Below are positions 33,082-41,940 of a stretch of DNA of 64,000 nt, one piece after another. The DNA lies in NCBI RefSeq assembly GCF_024029435.1, contig NZ_CP097118.1, forward strand, positions 372,001-436,000, written 5' to 3'. This DNA comes from Fructilactobacillus hinvesii (GTDB taxonomy: Bacteria; Bacillota; Bacilli; Lactobacillales; Lactobacillaceae). The notes below the pieces were generated by a model. That model ran no database searches. It saw nothing but the letters and a program-made list of their open reading frames with translations, and was not told where the DNA came from. A program made the translations under genes and the position numbers. Every line of letters begins with the position of its first letter. Positions within the stretch are counted from its first letter, which is position 1.

Positions 33082-34635
33082 TTAACACATGTCCATGCCC
33101 ATCTTTTTGTAGGATTCCAAACTCTTGATTTTCAAGTCTTCTGGACGACAGTGCCGTTCTTCAGCCAGGGCATCCATCAAGGTCTTCATGTCCATTAACT
33201 TGTACTTCTTGTATGGATCATCCTTGGTGTAAACCTGCAATTGCGCCATCATTCCACCATCTTCGTGTTCGATGATGTGGCAGTGGTACATGAAGATTCC
33301 GGGGTGGTTAAACTTCATCTTAACCCGAACCGTTTCACCGGCGTTAACCCCGATGGTATCTTTGTAACCACGTTCGTTTGGATATGGTGCTTCACCGTTT
33401 CGAGAAACTACCATGAATTGACCACCGTGAGAGTGGTATGGGTGAATCATTCCCCCACAACAATCGTTGGTGTTCGTGATGTCCCAGTATTCGGATTTGC
33501 CGAGTTCTTGTCGGTCATCAATCCGCATCATGCCGAATTTCTTTCCGTTGAATTCGACTTCTTCGTCAGTTCCAGACATCACTACTTGGTGAACCAACGA
33601 ATCTTTGTCAGGATCAGGGTAGTCCATGTCAGCGAGGTGGTCAGGAATTTCCGTGTCAGCCTTGGCGAATTCGTGAATCTTGAACTTCAGGATCGGCGTG
33701 TCGTCAGAGTACAAGGTTACTTCGTCGCCTGGTTTGTACTTACCAAAGTCTAAGACAACTTCCGTCCGTTCGGCACAAGTCATCATTAACTTGGTTAAGT
33801 AAACTGGTTCTGGCAGTAAACCACCATCTGAAGCGATTTGGGTCATTACCATGTCATCGCTCAGGTGTAAGCGCCATTCACGCCGGTTCGAACCGTCTAG
33901 GAACCGTAACCGGAGCTTTTGCGTGGTAACGTCAAAGTATGGGTTTACCGTTCCGTTAATTAAAGCAGTTGGTCCTTCAGTTCCATCTGGATCGTAATCA
34001 TCATCGTAGTTCCATTGGTTGTGTTCGTCGAAACGACGGTCTTGTAAGATTACCGGAATGTCATCGACACCGTAGTTGCGTGGCAATGGCAACGTTGCTT
34101 CGTGCTGGTCCTTTACGACTACGGCACAAGCTAAACCGTGCCAAACGTCCCAACCAGTTAATGGACATGGGTGCGCATGTAACCAGGTCGTTGCAGCTGG
34201 TTGGTGGACTGGAAATTCGATTTCCTTAGCTTCCCCAGGGTAAACGGGAGCGTGGCAACCACCGTCAATGTAAGGACCAGGAACGTCCAAACCATGCCAG
34301 TGGTAGGTAGTTAATTCGGGAAGACTATTTTTTAAGGTGACGTGGTAGTTTTTACCATCTTCATAAATAATCGTTTTCCCCAATAAACTTTGGTTATAAC
34401 CCCAGGTCTTCGTTTTTTCACCTGGTAAAATTTGGGTTTCTCCCGTTTGGGCTTCCACCGTGTACCAAACGTCGTTGCCATCCACCTTATCTGGTTTTAA
34501 GATTTCAGGGATGTTCAGCTTGCTTTCGGGAGCATCGTGTTTTTCCAACGGAACGTAGCCACCATCATGGTAGTCATAAGCGGATTCGTTGAAAAAATAG
34601 TCAGTATAAACGTGATGTTTTTCTTGTTCTGCCAT
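33082..34635 (-). CDS. Multicopper oxidase (laccase-like)
   Basis: 517 residues, three cupredoxin domains. Copper motifs: 'HWHG' (about 112), 'HAHP' (about 153), 'HPYHSHGG' (about 398) and 'HCHIIEHEDGGMM' (about 448-460), which cover the T1 and T2/T3 sites. No signal peptide is visible, so it may be cytoplasmic or exported by another route. Multicopper oxidases of lactic acid bacteria oxidise phenolics and some biogenic amines, and may handle copper or manganese (family knowledge). Single gene; SD AAGGGTGG. Confidence 0.9.
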   Translation of the reverse strand: MAEQEKHHVYTDYFFNESAYDYHDGGYVPLEKHDAPESKLNIPEILKPDKVDGNDVWYTVEAQTGETQILPGEKTKTWGYNQSLLGKTIIYEDGKNYHVTLKNSLPELTTYHWHGLDVPGPYIDGGCHAPVYPGEAKEIEFPVHQPAATTWLHAHPCPLTGWDVWHGLACAVVVKDQHEATLPLPRNYGVDDIPVILQDRRFDEHNQWNYDDDYDPDGTEGPTALINGTVNPYFDVTTQKLRLRFLDGSNRREWRLHLSDDMVMTQIASDGGLLPEPVYLTKLMMTCAERTEVVLDFGKYKPGDEVTLYSDDTPILKFKIHEFAKADTEIPDHLADMDYPDPDKDSLVHQVVMSGTDEEVEFNGKKFGMMRIDDRQELGKSEYWDITNTNDCCGGMIHPYHSHGGQFMVVSRNGEAPYPNERGYKDTIGVNAGETVRVKMKFNHPGIFMYHCHIIEHEDGGMMAQLQVYTKDDPYKKYKLMDMKTLMDALAEERHCRPEDLKIKSLESYKKMGMDMC

Positions 34636-34747
34636 TGTTTTCCACCCTTTCTTTTGGTTCGTCTTTATTTTACTACAATTCCAATTTGGATAAAGCTTTT
34701 TCCGTGAATCTTAGGAAAAAAGCAATTTACAATTTTGCCCTGTGCAA

Positions 34748-35635
34748 TTAAGTGGCTTGAATGTGCTTTGTTAAGACCTTAATCAGGTTCTTTTCTTTGG
34801 GGGTTAAAACGTGACTCTTACGGTAGGCCACGGAAACGTAAAAGGGGGGAAGATCTTCATCCTGGATGGAAAGGGGCACCACGTTGTCTGCAGGTCGAAT
34901 CGCTTCGTCCGTTAGTAAAGCGACGCCCACTCCGCGACTGACTAACTGTTTTAACAATTCGATGTCACTAGTGGTGTAGCTGGTATGGATGTGTAGGCTG
35001 TGTTCTTTGATTAACTGATTCAAGATTTGTTGGTGAATAAATCCGTCTGAAAAGGCAATCACGTCCTGGCGGTCTAAGTCGCGCACGCGGATGGTTGTTT
35101 GCTGAGCTAACGGTGAGTCAGGGGGTACAATCAGCTTGAAATCACTTTGAGCCACCACTTTTGATTCAATTGTGGGGCTTTCTAAAGGCGTAGCTGAACC
35201 CAGCAAGGCTACGTCAACGCTCCCTTGTTTGAGTTGTTCTAGCAGGGTGGCCGACCCACCTTCTACGTTGGCTAAACTGTCGAGAATCCCATCTTGTCTA
35301 AGGGTAATGGCGAGTTCTGGAAAATAGTAGTTAGCAATGATGGGAGGCATGCCAAAGTTAATGTGGTCGGCTCCGTTGCTGTTTAAATCACGCTGGATTT
35401 CTTCGACCTGGGTCGCAATTTTTTGGGTGTGACTGTAGAGGAGTTGACCTGCTTGGTTGATTTTAACGTGGTGGTGAGCCTGATTACGGTTAATTAGTTC
35501 GACGTTAAACTCTGTTTCCAGGCGATGGATCGCGATGGAAATGGTTGGTTGACTAACGCCGAAGTATTCGGAGACCGCCGTGTAGCTTTTTAGTTCCACC
35601 AACTTATTAAAGTAGAGTAAGTCTTGTAGTTTGAT
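34748..35635 (-). CDS. mleR: LysR-type regulator of the malolactic genes; probable ATC start
   Basis: Winged HTH 'SYTAVSEYFGVSQPTISIAIHRLE' at the N-terminus and a LysR_substrate domain (about 95-290). Divergent from the malolactic enzyme gene, as MleR is in lactic acid bacteria, so it likely activates mleSP in response to L-malate. The first canonical start (TTG 35602) has no SD and cuts helix 1. ATC at 35635 sits 5 nt after GAGGTG, and an upstream in-frame stop leaves no other choice; it yields 'IKLQDLLYFNKLVELKSY', a standard LysR N-terminus. Confidence 0.85.
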   Translation of the reverse strand: MKLQDLLYFNKLVELKSYTAVSEYFGVSQPTISIAIHRLETEFNVELINRNQAHHHVKINQAGQLLYSHTQKIATQVEEIQRDLNSNGADHINFGMPPIIANYYFPELAITLRQDGILDSLANVEGGSATLLEQLKQGSVDVALLGSATPLESPTIESKVVAQSDFKLIVPPDSPLAQQTTIRVRDLDRQDVIAFSDGFIHQQILNQLIKEHSLHIHTSYTTSDIELLKQLVSRGVGVALLTDEAIRPADNVVPLSIQDEDLPPFYVSVAYRKSHVLTPKEKNLIKVLTKHIQAT

Positions 35636-35648
35636 AGGGGCACCTCAT

Positions 35649-35706
35649 ATAAATTCTATTTATGGAAAATCTAGGTTTGACTATCATTTTCTGCCTCTTT
35701 TAAGAT
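35649..35706 (+). promoter_or_regulatory. mleR-mleS control region: LysR-type operator and mleS promoter
   Basis: Palindrome ATAAAT-TCT-ATTTAT (35649-35663), a T-N11-A-like LysR site, lies just upstream of the mleS -35 TTGACT (35677-35682), 18-bp spacer and -10 TAAGAT (35701-35706). This is the usual place for activation by a divergent LysR protein. Confidence 0.6.
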
Positions 35707-35777
35707 AGACGTGTTCAATGAATAATCTGTGCAGGAAATGTTACTTAATTATACTACGAAAAAAGGAGTTTTAGCTG

Positions 35778-37433
35778 ATGACTAAGAGTCAAGAAATCGT
35801 AAACAATCCTTTCTTAAACAAAGGAACGGCTTTTACGGAAGCCGAACGAAAGGCTTTAAACCTTGAAGGGATGCTCCCACCACGGGTGCAAACTCTCGAT
35901 CAACAAGTAGAACGGGTTTACGCTGAATACCAACAAAAGAGTAACGACTTAGAAAAGCGCGTGTACTTAATGAGTATTTTCAACGAAAACCGGGTGTTAT
36001 TCTACGCCACTTTTGCTAAGCACGTGAGCGAATTCATGCCAGTAGTTTACGACCCAACGATTGCCGATTCAATTGAAAACTACAGTCGGATGTACGTGAA
36101 CCCACAAAACGCTGCGTTCTTATCCATTAATGATGACAGCCGCGAAACGATTCGGCAAAGTTTATTGAACGCTGCTGAAGGTAGAGACATTGAGTTGTTA
36201 GTAGTTACCGATGGAGAAGGGATTCTCGGAATTGGGGACTGGGCAACCCAAGGAATTGACATTCCAGTTGGGAAGTTGATGGTTTACACGGCTGCGGCTG
36301 GAATTGACCCATCTAAAGTTCTGCCAGTGGTCTTAGATGCCGGAACTACTCGTGACGAATTACGGAAAGATCCATTGTACGTTGGTTTAGACCAAGAACG
36401 GGACTACTCCGACAAATACTACAACTTTGTCGATAACTTTGTGCAAGAAGCCGAAGACTTATTCCCAAACTTGTACTTGCACTTTGAAGACTTTGGTCGT
36501 TCTAATGCTGCTAACATTTTGGATAAGTACAAAGACCAATTCTTGGTCTTTAACGATGATATCCAGGGAACGGGAATCATTGTCTTAGCCGGAGTGCTGG
36601 GGGCTTTGAACATTTCTGGTGAAAAGATGACGGATCAAACTTACCTGTGCTACGGAGCTGGAACTGCCGGAGCCGGAATTGCACAACGAGTTTGTGAAGA
36701 AATGGTTCAAGCAGGACTCTCTGAAGCAGAAGCAAAGAAGCACTTCTACATGGTTGATAAGCAAGGACTCTTGTTTGATGACATGCCTGATTTGACTCCT
36801 GCTCAAAAAGAATTTGCCCGGAGTCGGTCAGAATTTGAGAACAGTGAAGATTTAACTGATTTACTTTCAATCGTAAAAGCGGTCCACCCAACCATCATGG
36901 TCGGAACTTCTACTAACCCAGGAGCCTTCACCGAAGACGTTGTCAAAGAAATGGCTGCTCACACTGATCGGCCAATTATTCTGCCAATTTCTAACCCAAC
37001 TAAGTTATGTGAAGCAAAGGCTTCTGACTTGATTAAGTGGACTGACGGACGGGCCTTAGTGGCTACCGGAGTTCCAAGTGCTCCCGTGGAATACAACGGA
37101 GTTACTTACGAAATTGGTCAAGCTAACAACGCGTTGGTTTACCCAGGAATTGGATTAGGAGCCATTGCTGCTACTGCTACGACTTTAAATGATGCCATGA
37201 TCAGTGCAGCAGCCCACTCCTTAGGTGGAATTGTGGATCCTAAACAACCAGGAGCTGCCATCTTACCACCGGTTGATCGTTTGACGGAATTCTCCCAAAC
37301 GGTTGCTAACGCCGTGGCTCAGAGTGCCGTTGATCAAGGGGTTACTCGGGAACAAATTAGTGATGTCAAGGGAGCAGTTGAAAACGAAAAATGGTATCCA
37401 GTTTACTCTGACCTCACTGATTTAGCAGATTAA
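35778..37433 (+). CDS. mleS: Malolactic enzyme
   Basis: 551 residues, the malic enzyme fold. N-terminal domain with '[15 protein letters not shown]', catalytic Lys/Asp region '[32 protein letters not shown]' (about 235-266), NAD site '[12 protein letters not shown]' (about 291-302). It converts L-malate to L-lactate and CO2 with bound NAD+ and Mn2+, deacidifying and generating proton motive force. Distinguished from plain malic enzyme by context: divergent mleR and downstream malate transporter. SD AAAAGGAG. Confidence 0.9.
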   Translation: MTKSQEIVNNPFLNKGTAFTEAERKALNLEGMLPPRVQTLDQQVERVYAEYQQKSNDLEKRVYLMSIFNENRVLFYATFAKHVSEFMPVVYDPTIADSIENYSRMYVNPQNAAFLSINDDSRETIRQSLLNAAEGRDIELLVVTDGEGILGIGDWATQGIDIPVGKLMVYTAAAGIDPSKVLPVVLDAGTTRDELRKDPLYVGLDQERDYSDKYYNFVDNFVQEAEDLFPNLYLHFEDFGRSNAANILDKYKDQFLVFNDDIQGTGIIVLAGVLGALNISGEKMTDQTYLCYGAGTAGAGIAQRVCEEMVQAGLSEAEAKKHFYMVDKQGLLFDDMPDLTPAQKEFARSRSEFENSEDLTDLLSIVKAVHPTIMVGTSTNPGAFTEDVVKEMAAHTDRPIILPISNPTKLCEAKASDLIKWTDGRALVATGVPSAPVEYNGVTYEIGQANNALVYPGIGLGAIAATATTLNDAMISAAAHSLGGIVDPKQPGAAILPPVDRLTEFSQTVANAVAQSAVDQGVTREQISDVKGAVENEKWYPVYSDLTDLAD

Positions 37434-37469
37434 TAAATTTAATTTCAAATTTAGGAGGATTGAGCGTCA

Positions 37470-38462
37470 ATGACAGCGTTTTTGACATCATTGTCAAGTG
37501 TCGGTGAAATCGTCCTCGTCATTGCCTTAGGTTATTGGTTACGAAAATCAGGCCGATTAGGCGACACTTTCAAAGGCAACATTTCGTTCATTATTATGAA
37601 CATCGCTTTGCCAGTTTCAATTTTTATGTCCGTGGTTACTAACTTAAACCGGGATAAACTGATTAGCCTTTCGAGTGGGTTATTGTATGTGTTTATCAGT
37701 TTCTTACTGGGTTATATAGTTGCCATCGCGATGGTCTATCTATTCAAGATCCGCAAGGGACGGCGGGGAACATTCATTAACATGTTCGTGAACGCCAACA
37801 CCATTTTCATTGGGATGCCGTTAAACATGGCCCTGTTCGGGGATAAAGGCCTACCGTACTTCTTGCTATACTACTTGATGAACACCATTTCGACGTGGGC
37901 AATTGGGATCTTCTTCATTTCTGCGGATGATCCAACTAAGTCTAAGGATGACCGTGGTTCAGCCAAGTTTAACTGGAAGAAGCTATTGCCAGCTCCGTTA
38001 ATTGGATTCTTAGTGGCTTTGATTTGGTTAGTGCTTGGATTGCCAATCACGTTCATCGTTGAACCACCAGCTTTCCCAATGCTTGGGAAGACCTTTACGA
38101 TGATTGGTGGCTTGGTAACGCCATTGTCATTAATCTACATTGGAATTATCCTGGCGGATGCCGGCTTAAACTCCATCCACTTTGACCGGGATTCAATCCT
38201 GGCGCTTGTGGGACGGTTCGTAATCTCACCAGCCATTATGATTGCCGTTTTGATGGCCTTCACAGGCATGGGAGCTACAGTTCCTGGACCAGAACTAAGT
38301 ACCTTTGTGATCCAGGCAGCTGCTCCAGGATTAGCGGTATTGCCAATCTTGGTTGGAAACGCTCATGGAGACGTCGACTACGCTACCAACGTGGTAGTTA
38401 CTAGTACGGTGCTCTTCGTGGTAGTGGTGCCAATTTTGATGGAAATCATTACTTTCCTATAA
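37470..38462 (+). CDS. mleP: Malate transporter MleP (auxin efflux carrier family)
   Basis: 330 residues, ten hydrophobic helices of the AEC family, with a basic cytoplasmic loop (about 150-170). The conserved mid-helix Asn/Pro positions are seen in 'VNANTIFIGMPLNMALFGDKG'. Located 36 nt after mleS with its own SD (AGGAGG). Brings in malate or exchanges it for lactate. A terminator follows. Confidence 0.9.
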   Translation: MTAFLTSLSSVGEIVLVIALGYWLRKSGRLGDTFKGNISFIIMNIALPVSIFMSVVTNLNRDKLISLSSGLLYVFISFLLGYIVAIAMVYLFKIRKGRRGTFINMFVNANTIFIGMPLNMALFGDKGLPYFLLYYLMNTISTWAIGIFFISADDPTKSKDDRGSAKFNWKKLLPAPLIGFLVALIWLVLGLPITFIVEPPAFPMLGKTFTMIGGLVTPLSLIYIGIILADAGLNSIHFDRDSILALVGRFVISPAIMIAVLMAFTGMGATVPGPELSTFVIQAAAPGLAVLPILVGNAHGDVDYATNVVVTSTVLFVVVVPILMEIITFL

Positions 38463-38477
38463 AATAATGAGTTTAAC

Positions 38478-38511
38478 TTTAAAAGAGGTTCTGCAAGTGC
38501 AGACCTCTTTT
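38478..38511 (+). terminator. Terminator after mleP
   Basis: AAAAGAGGT-CTGCA and TGCAG-ACCTCTTTTT form a stem with one mismatch and 2-3-nt loop. Confidence 0.85.
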
Positions 38512-38572
38512 TGTGTTTAGAATCTGATTGTGGCAGAATAAAACGATATATGGAGAAAGGCGGATGGAATAA

Positions 38573-39208
38573 ATGACGGAAAGACTAACGAAGGTGGCGG
38601 AGTTTGCCCAGCAAATGATGACAGGGGATCATTCGGGACATGGGTTTGACCACATTGAACGCGTTGTGAATCTCACGCGTCAGTTACTGGCCGAAAATCC
38701 CGCGAACGGGGAATTGGCACTGACAGCAGCCTATTTACACGATTGTTTTGATGATAAGTTAACTGCTGATCCGGCTACCCGCCGGAACGAAGTGATTACT
38801 TATCTCACCGAGGTGGGCTATCAGACTGCTGAAGTAGATCAGGTTCTAGACATCATTGATCACATGTCATTTGCTGCTAACTTAGAGCAGCACCAGAAGC
38901 TGAGTCCCGAAGGCCAACTAGTTCAAGATGCGGATCGACTAGATGCCATTGGCGCAATTGGAATTGCCCGGGCTTTTTCGTATGGAGCCGTGCACGGTTA
39001 TGCCATGTATGACCCAAAGGTTCAACCCCGCGAGCGGTTGACCAAGGAGAATTATCGGCAACCAGAAACGACCATTAATCATTTTTATGAAAAACTCTTT
39101 AAATTACCAGAACAGATGAACACGGCGACTGCTAGACGAATTGGGAACGGACGCAAGCGCTACATGCAGGAATTTGTGATGGAATTTAAGCAGGAGTGGG
39201 AGCTATAG
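38573..39208 (+). CDS. HD-domain phosphohydrolase, copy 1
   Basis: 211 residues. HD metal motifs: 'HSGHGFDHIERVVNL' (first His), 'AAYLHDCFDDKL' (central HD), and 'QDADRLDAIGAIGIARAFSYG' (final Asp). Family YedJ-like HD hydrolases, substrate unknown (possibly nucleotides). Followed 15 nt later by a paralog, so a tandem duplication. Confidence 0.85.
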   Translation: MTERLTKVAEFAQQMMTGDHSGHGFDHIERVVNLTRQLLAENPANGELALTAAYLHDCFDDKLTADPATRRNEVITYLTEVGYQTAEVDQVLDIIDHMSFAANLEQHQKLSPEGQLVQDADRLDAIGAIGIARAFSYGAVHGYAMYDPKVQPRERLTKENYRQPETTINHFYEKLFKLPEQMNTATARRIGNGRKRYMQEFVMEFKQEWEL

Positions 39209-39223
39209 CTCAAGGAGGAGGAA

Positions 39224-39865
39224 ATGGATGCACGGTTGCAACGAGTTAGTTATTACGTCCAGCAACAGTTAGCAAGTGATCATACGGGGCATGACTTTGC
39301 TCACGTCCAACGAGTGGTTAAGTTAACGCAAAAACTATTGCAAACTGAGCCGGCGGATGCCACGTTGGCCCTCACGATTGCTTACTTACATGATGTTCCA
39401 GACGAAAAGCTCACGACTGATCCTGAACAAAAGCGCCACGCTATTGCCCAAAAACTGGCAGAGTGGCAGTATCAACCAAATGAGATTCATTTAATTATGG
39501 AAGACATTGAGCACCTGTCATTTTCAAAAAATCTGGAACAGCACTATCAACTAGATCCGGCTGGCCAAGTGGCCCAGGATGCCGATCGGTTAGATGCCAT
39601 TGGGCCGGTGGCGATTGCCCGAACGTTTGCCTACGGGGCTGTGCATGGCATTCCAATGTACGAACCGCACGTTAGTGAGCAGACATTGACCAGCAAACGG
39701 GCCTATCGTCATCCGACTGACACTTACCATCATTATCGGGCGCGGACCAAACGGGTGGTGCAACTGCTTAATACCGCAACGGCCCAACGAATGGCGGGGC
39801 CCCGGATGCAGGCAACTGAACGCTTTTTAACTCGATTTGTGGCGGAGCGGCAGGGAAAAAGGTAG
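39224..39865 (+). CDS. HD-domain phosphohydrolase, copy 2 (tandem paralog)
   Basis: 213 residues, close to the preceding gene along its whole length: 'HTGHDFAHVQRVVKL', 'IAYLHDVPDEKL', 'QDADRLDAIGPVAIARTFAYG'. All HD residues are kept, so both copies may be active. SD AAGGAGGAGG. Operon with copy 1. The two have clearly diverged, so the duplication is not recent. Confidence 0.85.
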   Translation: MDARLQRVSYYVQQQLASDHTGHDFAHVQRVVKLTQKLLQTEPADATLALTIAYLHDVPDEKLTTDPEQKRHAIAQKLAEWQYQPNEIHLIMEDIEHLSFSKNLEQHYQLDPAGQVAQDADRLDAIGPVAIARTFAYGAVHGIPMYEPHVSEQTLTSKRAYRHPTDTYHHYRARTKRVVQLLNTATAQRMAGPRMQATERFLTRFVAERQGKR

Positions 39866-40013
39866 AAAAGTTTTAAAATATCATTATTTTTGTACGTTTA
39901 ATCTTCAAGCGTTATTAAAATTAAAATGCGTTTATATTTATAAAAATATTTATCAAATTAGATGATATAATTACAACACTAAACATGTAATTATATTTTT
40001 GAGATAAAATGAA

Positions 40014-40042
40014 TTGATTGTCGAAGTGTTATTTAGTAGAAT
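40014..40042 (+). promoter_or_regulatory. Promoter of the AbiF-type small RNA
   Basis: -35 TTGATT (40014-40019), 17-bp spacer, -10 TAGAAT (40037-40042), about 7 nt before the predicted RNA start. Upstream AT-rich sequence 39866-40013 has nothing else I can name. Confidence 0.65.
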
Positions 40043-40048
40043 AGTGGT

Positions 40049-40128
40049 AGGAAGAGCCACAGATCCTGCGGGATTTGTCGCGATTAATACTCCTATCTGC
40101 TTTTTACAGATAGGAGTATTTTTTTTTC
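40049..40128 (+). ncRNA. Putative AbiF-type antitoxin RNA (about 75-80 nt)
   Basis: Starts about 7 nt after the -10. Contains a hairpin ACAGATCC/GGATTTGT (40059-40078) and a perfect intrinsic terminator TACTCCTATCTG/CAGATAGGAGTA followed by nine T. The 5' end TAGGA can pair with TCCTA of the terminator stem, hinting at a pseudoknot. Structured RNAs of this size upstream of abiF are known (the abiF RNA motif) and act as antitoxins of the HEPN toxin. Identity here rests on position and architecture, not on a model search. Confidence 0.5.
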
Positions 40129-40129
40129 T

Positions 40130-40612
40130 AAATTTGATTTTATTGATTTCGGTACTTTGCGTTTTTTGATAAAAGATTCTACGGATAAGGTTAGGCTTAA
40201 TATCGCACATGATTTAAAATATTTTATTAAAGCCAATAATTATGCTACCTCTGCGAATATTAATCCTAAAATTATGGATTCTTTTATTAAAAATATTCAT
40301 GAAACTAGAAATATTTGTGCTCATAATAATAGATTAATTGCCTTTAAATGTCATTCTAGCTCTAAATATTTTAGTTTGATTCATGATAAATATGACTTAA
40401 TTGATCGTGATAGTCGTAAATCTGTATATTCAACTTTTGCAAGTTTAGAATGTTTTCTCAGCGAAACAGAATTTAAAATGCTAAACAACACTTTTAGAAA
40501 AAGATTCCGTTGGTTAGATAGACATCTTGTTATGATTGATGCTAACCAAATTGGAGGGCTAATTGGCTTTCCAATTGATTGGTTTAAAAAACCTAAATTG
40601 GTCCAAGGTTAA
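40130..40612 (+). pseudogene. Truncated AbiF/AbiD-family HEPN toxin (Abi_2)
   Basis: The open frame has no start or SD: it begins right after the RNA terminator and joins mid-gene with 'IDFGTLRFLIKDSTDKVRLNI'. TTG 40157 is only a possible start. About 150 residues remain of an expected roughly 300. The catalytic HEPN motif R-x4-H is kept ('ETRNICAHNNRL', Arg51 and His56 from the TTG). The N-terminal Abi_2 half is missing, so this is probably an inactive remnant of an abortive-infection system; the junction suggests a deletion between the RNA terminator and mid-gene. Confidence 0.7.
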
Positions 40613-40747
40613 TTAAAAGTGACAAAGTGTTACAATGGACGTGAACCAAGTAAATTCGGCATTCCGTTGGATTTAGAATATGGTAAGATTAAGTGGGTAA
40701 AAAAGATTGCTAGTTAGATAACTAGCCAGTAGAAGGAGGCAAGTCAA

Positions 40748-41923
40748 ATGAAAAAAGTATTAGTGGTTGGAGCTGGATTTGCCGGACTCCGGGCCTGTAA
40801 ACGCTTGGCAAAAAGTAAACAAGACCTAGAGATTACCTTAGTTGATCGGACTCCGTATCATTATGATGCGACGCAATTATATCGGGTAGCTGCTGGAAGC
40901 ATTGCCCCAGAAAAAATTATGTTCCGGATTGAAGACATCATTAGTCCCAAGATCAAGTTTATTCAAGATGAAGTTCAATTGATTAATGGGGACAAAAACA
41001 CGGTAATGTTGGCGCAACACGGAGAAATAAGTTATGATTACCTGTTTAACGCGCTCGGCTTTGAACCGGAAACGTTTAACACTCCAGGAGCTGATACGGA
41101 TGGACTCCAAATCAGTAACATTGAAAACTCAAGCAGAGACGCCAAGGCCCTCCAGGATTCATTGGCAAAGTATGCTGAAACCAAGGATACTAAGTATCTT
41201 AGTATTTTGACGGTTGGTGGTGGTTTTACCAGCATTGAACTGTTAGGTGAATTAGTACATATGGTTCCAACTTGGGCCAAAAAATACGGCTTTCGGCCGG
41301 CTGATTTAAAAATCACCTGTGTGGCTCCAGCCTTTTTAGGCATGTTTAATGAAAAGCAATCTACATATGCAAAACGGTACCTGGAAAAGAAAGGGGTCAA
41401 CTTTATTCTGGGATCGAATGTGAATAAAGTGACTGATGATGGAGTTTATTACGGTCAGGAGAACCAATTCCTACCGGCTGCTAACATTTTTTGGACTGCC
41501 GGAGTGAAGGGGAGCGATGTAATTGCTGCTTCTGGATATGATCAACACCGTAATCGGGTGGCCGTTAACGATGATATGAGTCTACAGTCCTACCCTAACC
41601 AATACTTAATTGGTGACGTTTCGGCCGTTAAGGATCCTGCTTCTGGCCGGATGTATCCGACGACGGCGCAAATTTCGATTTACGAAGCTAGTAACGCCGT
41701 GGCCAACTTTGAAAATAAGTTAGCCGGGAAAAAGGAAGCGCCGTTTAATTACCATTCGTTAGGAACGGTATGTTCGTTAGGACCTCACAACGCAGTTGCT
41801 GACGTTGCAATGCTAGGCATGCACGTTAAAATTAACGGATTTATTGCTGCTGTCATTAAAAACGTCATTTTTAAGCGGAGTAGTTACGAACTTTCCGGGC
41901 TGAAAATGATGTTGCAGAGTTAA
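40748..41923 (+). CDS. ndh: Type II NADH dehydrogenase
   Basis: 391 residues. FAD site 'VVGAGFAGLRACKRL' (about 5-19), NAD site 'TVGGGFTSIELLGEL' (about 155-169), third motif 'YLIGDVSAV'. One protein, non-proton-pumping NDH-2 oxidising NADH and reducing quinone at the inner face of the membrane. Head of the respiratory operon with cydABDC, 17 nt before cydA. SD AGAAGGAGG. A hairpin GCTAGTTA/TAACTAGC lies just before the SD (40709-40726). Confidence 0.9.
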   Translation: MKKVLVVGAGFAGLRACKRLAKSKQDLEITLVDRTPYHYDATQLYRVAAGSIAPEKIMFRIEDIISPKIKFIQDEVQLINGDKNTVMLAQHGEISYDYLFNALGFEPETFNTPGADTDGLQISNIENSSRDAKALQDSLAKYAETKDTKYLSILTVGGGFTSIELLGELVHMVPTWAKKYGFRPADLKITCVAPAFLGMFNEKQSTYAKRYLEKKGVNFILGSNVNKVTDDGVYYGQENQFLPAANIFWTAGVKGSDVIAASGYDQHRNRVAVNDDMSLQSYPNQYLIGDVSAVKDPASGRMYPTTAQISIYEASNAVANFENKLAGKKEAPFNYHSLGTVCSLGPHNAVADVAMLGMHVKINGFIAAVIKNVIFKRSSYELSGLKMMLQS

Positions 41924-41940
41924 TTGAGGAGAGATGAAAG

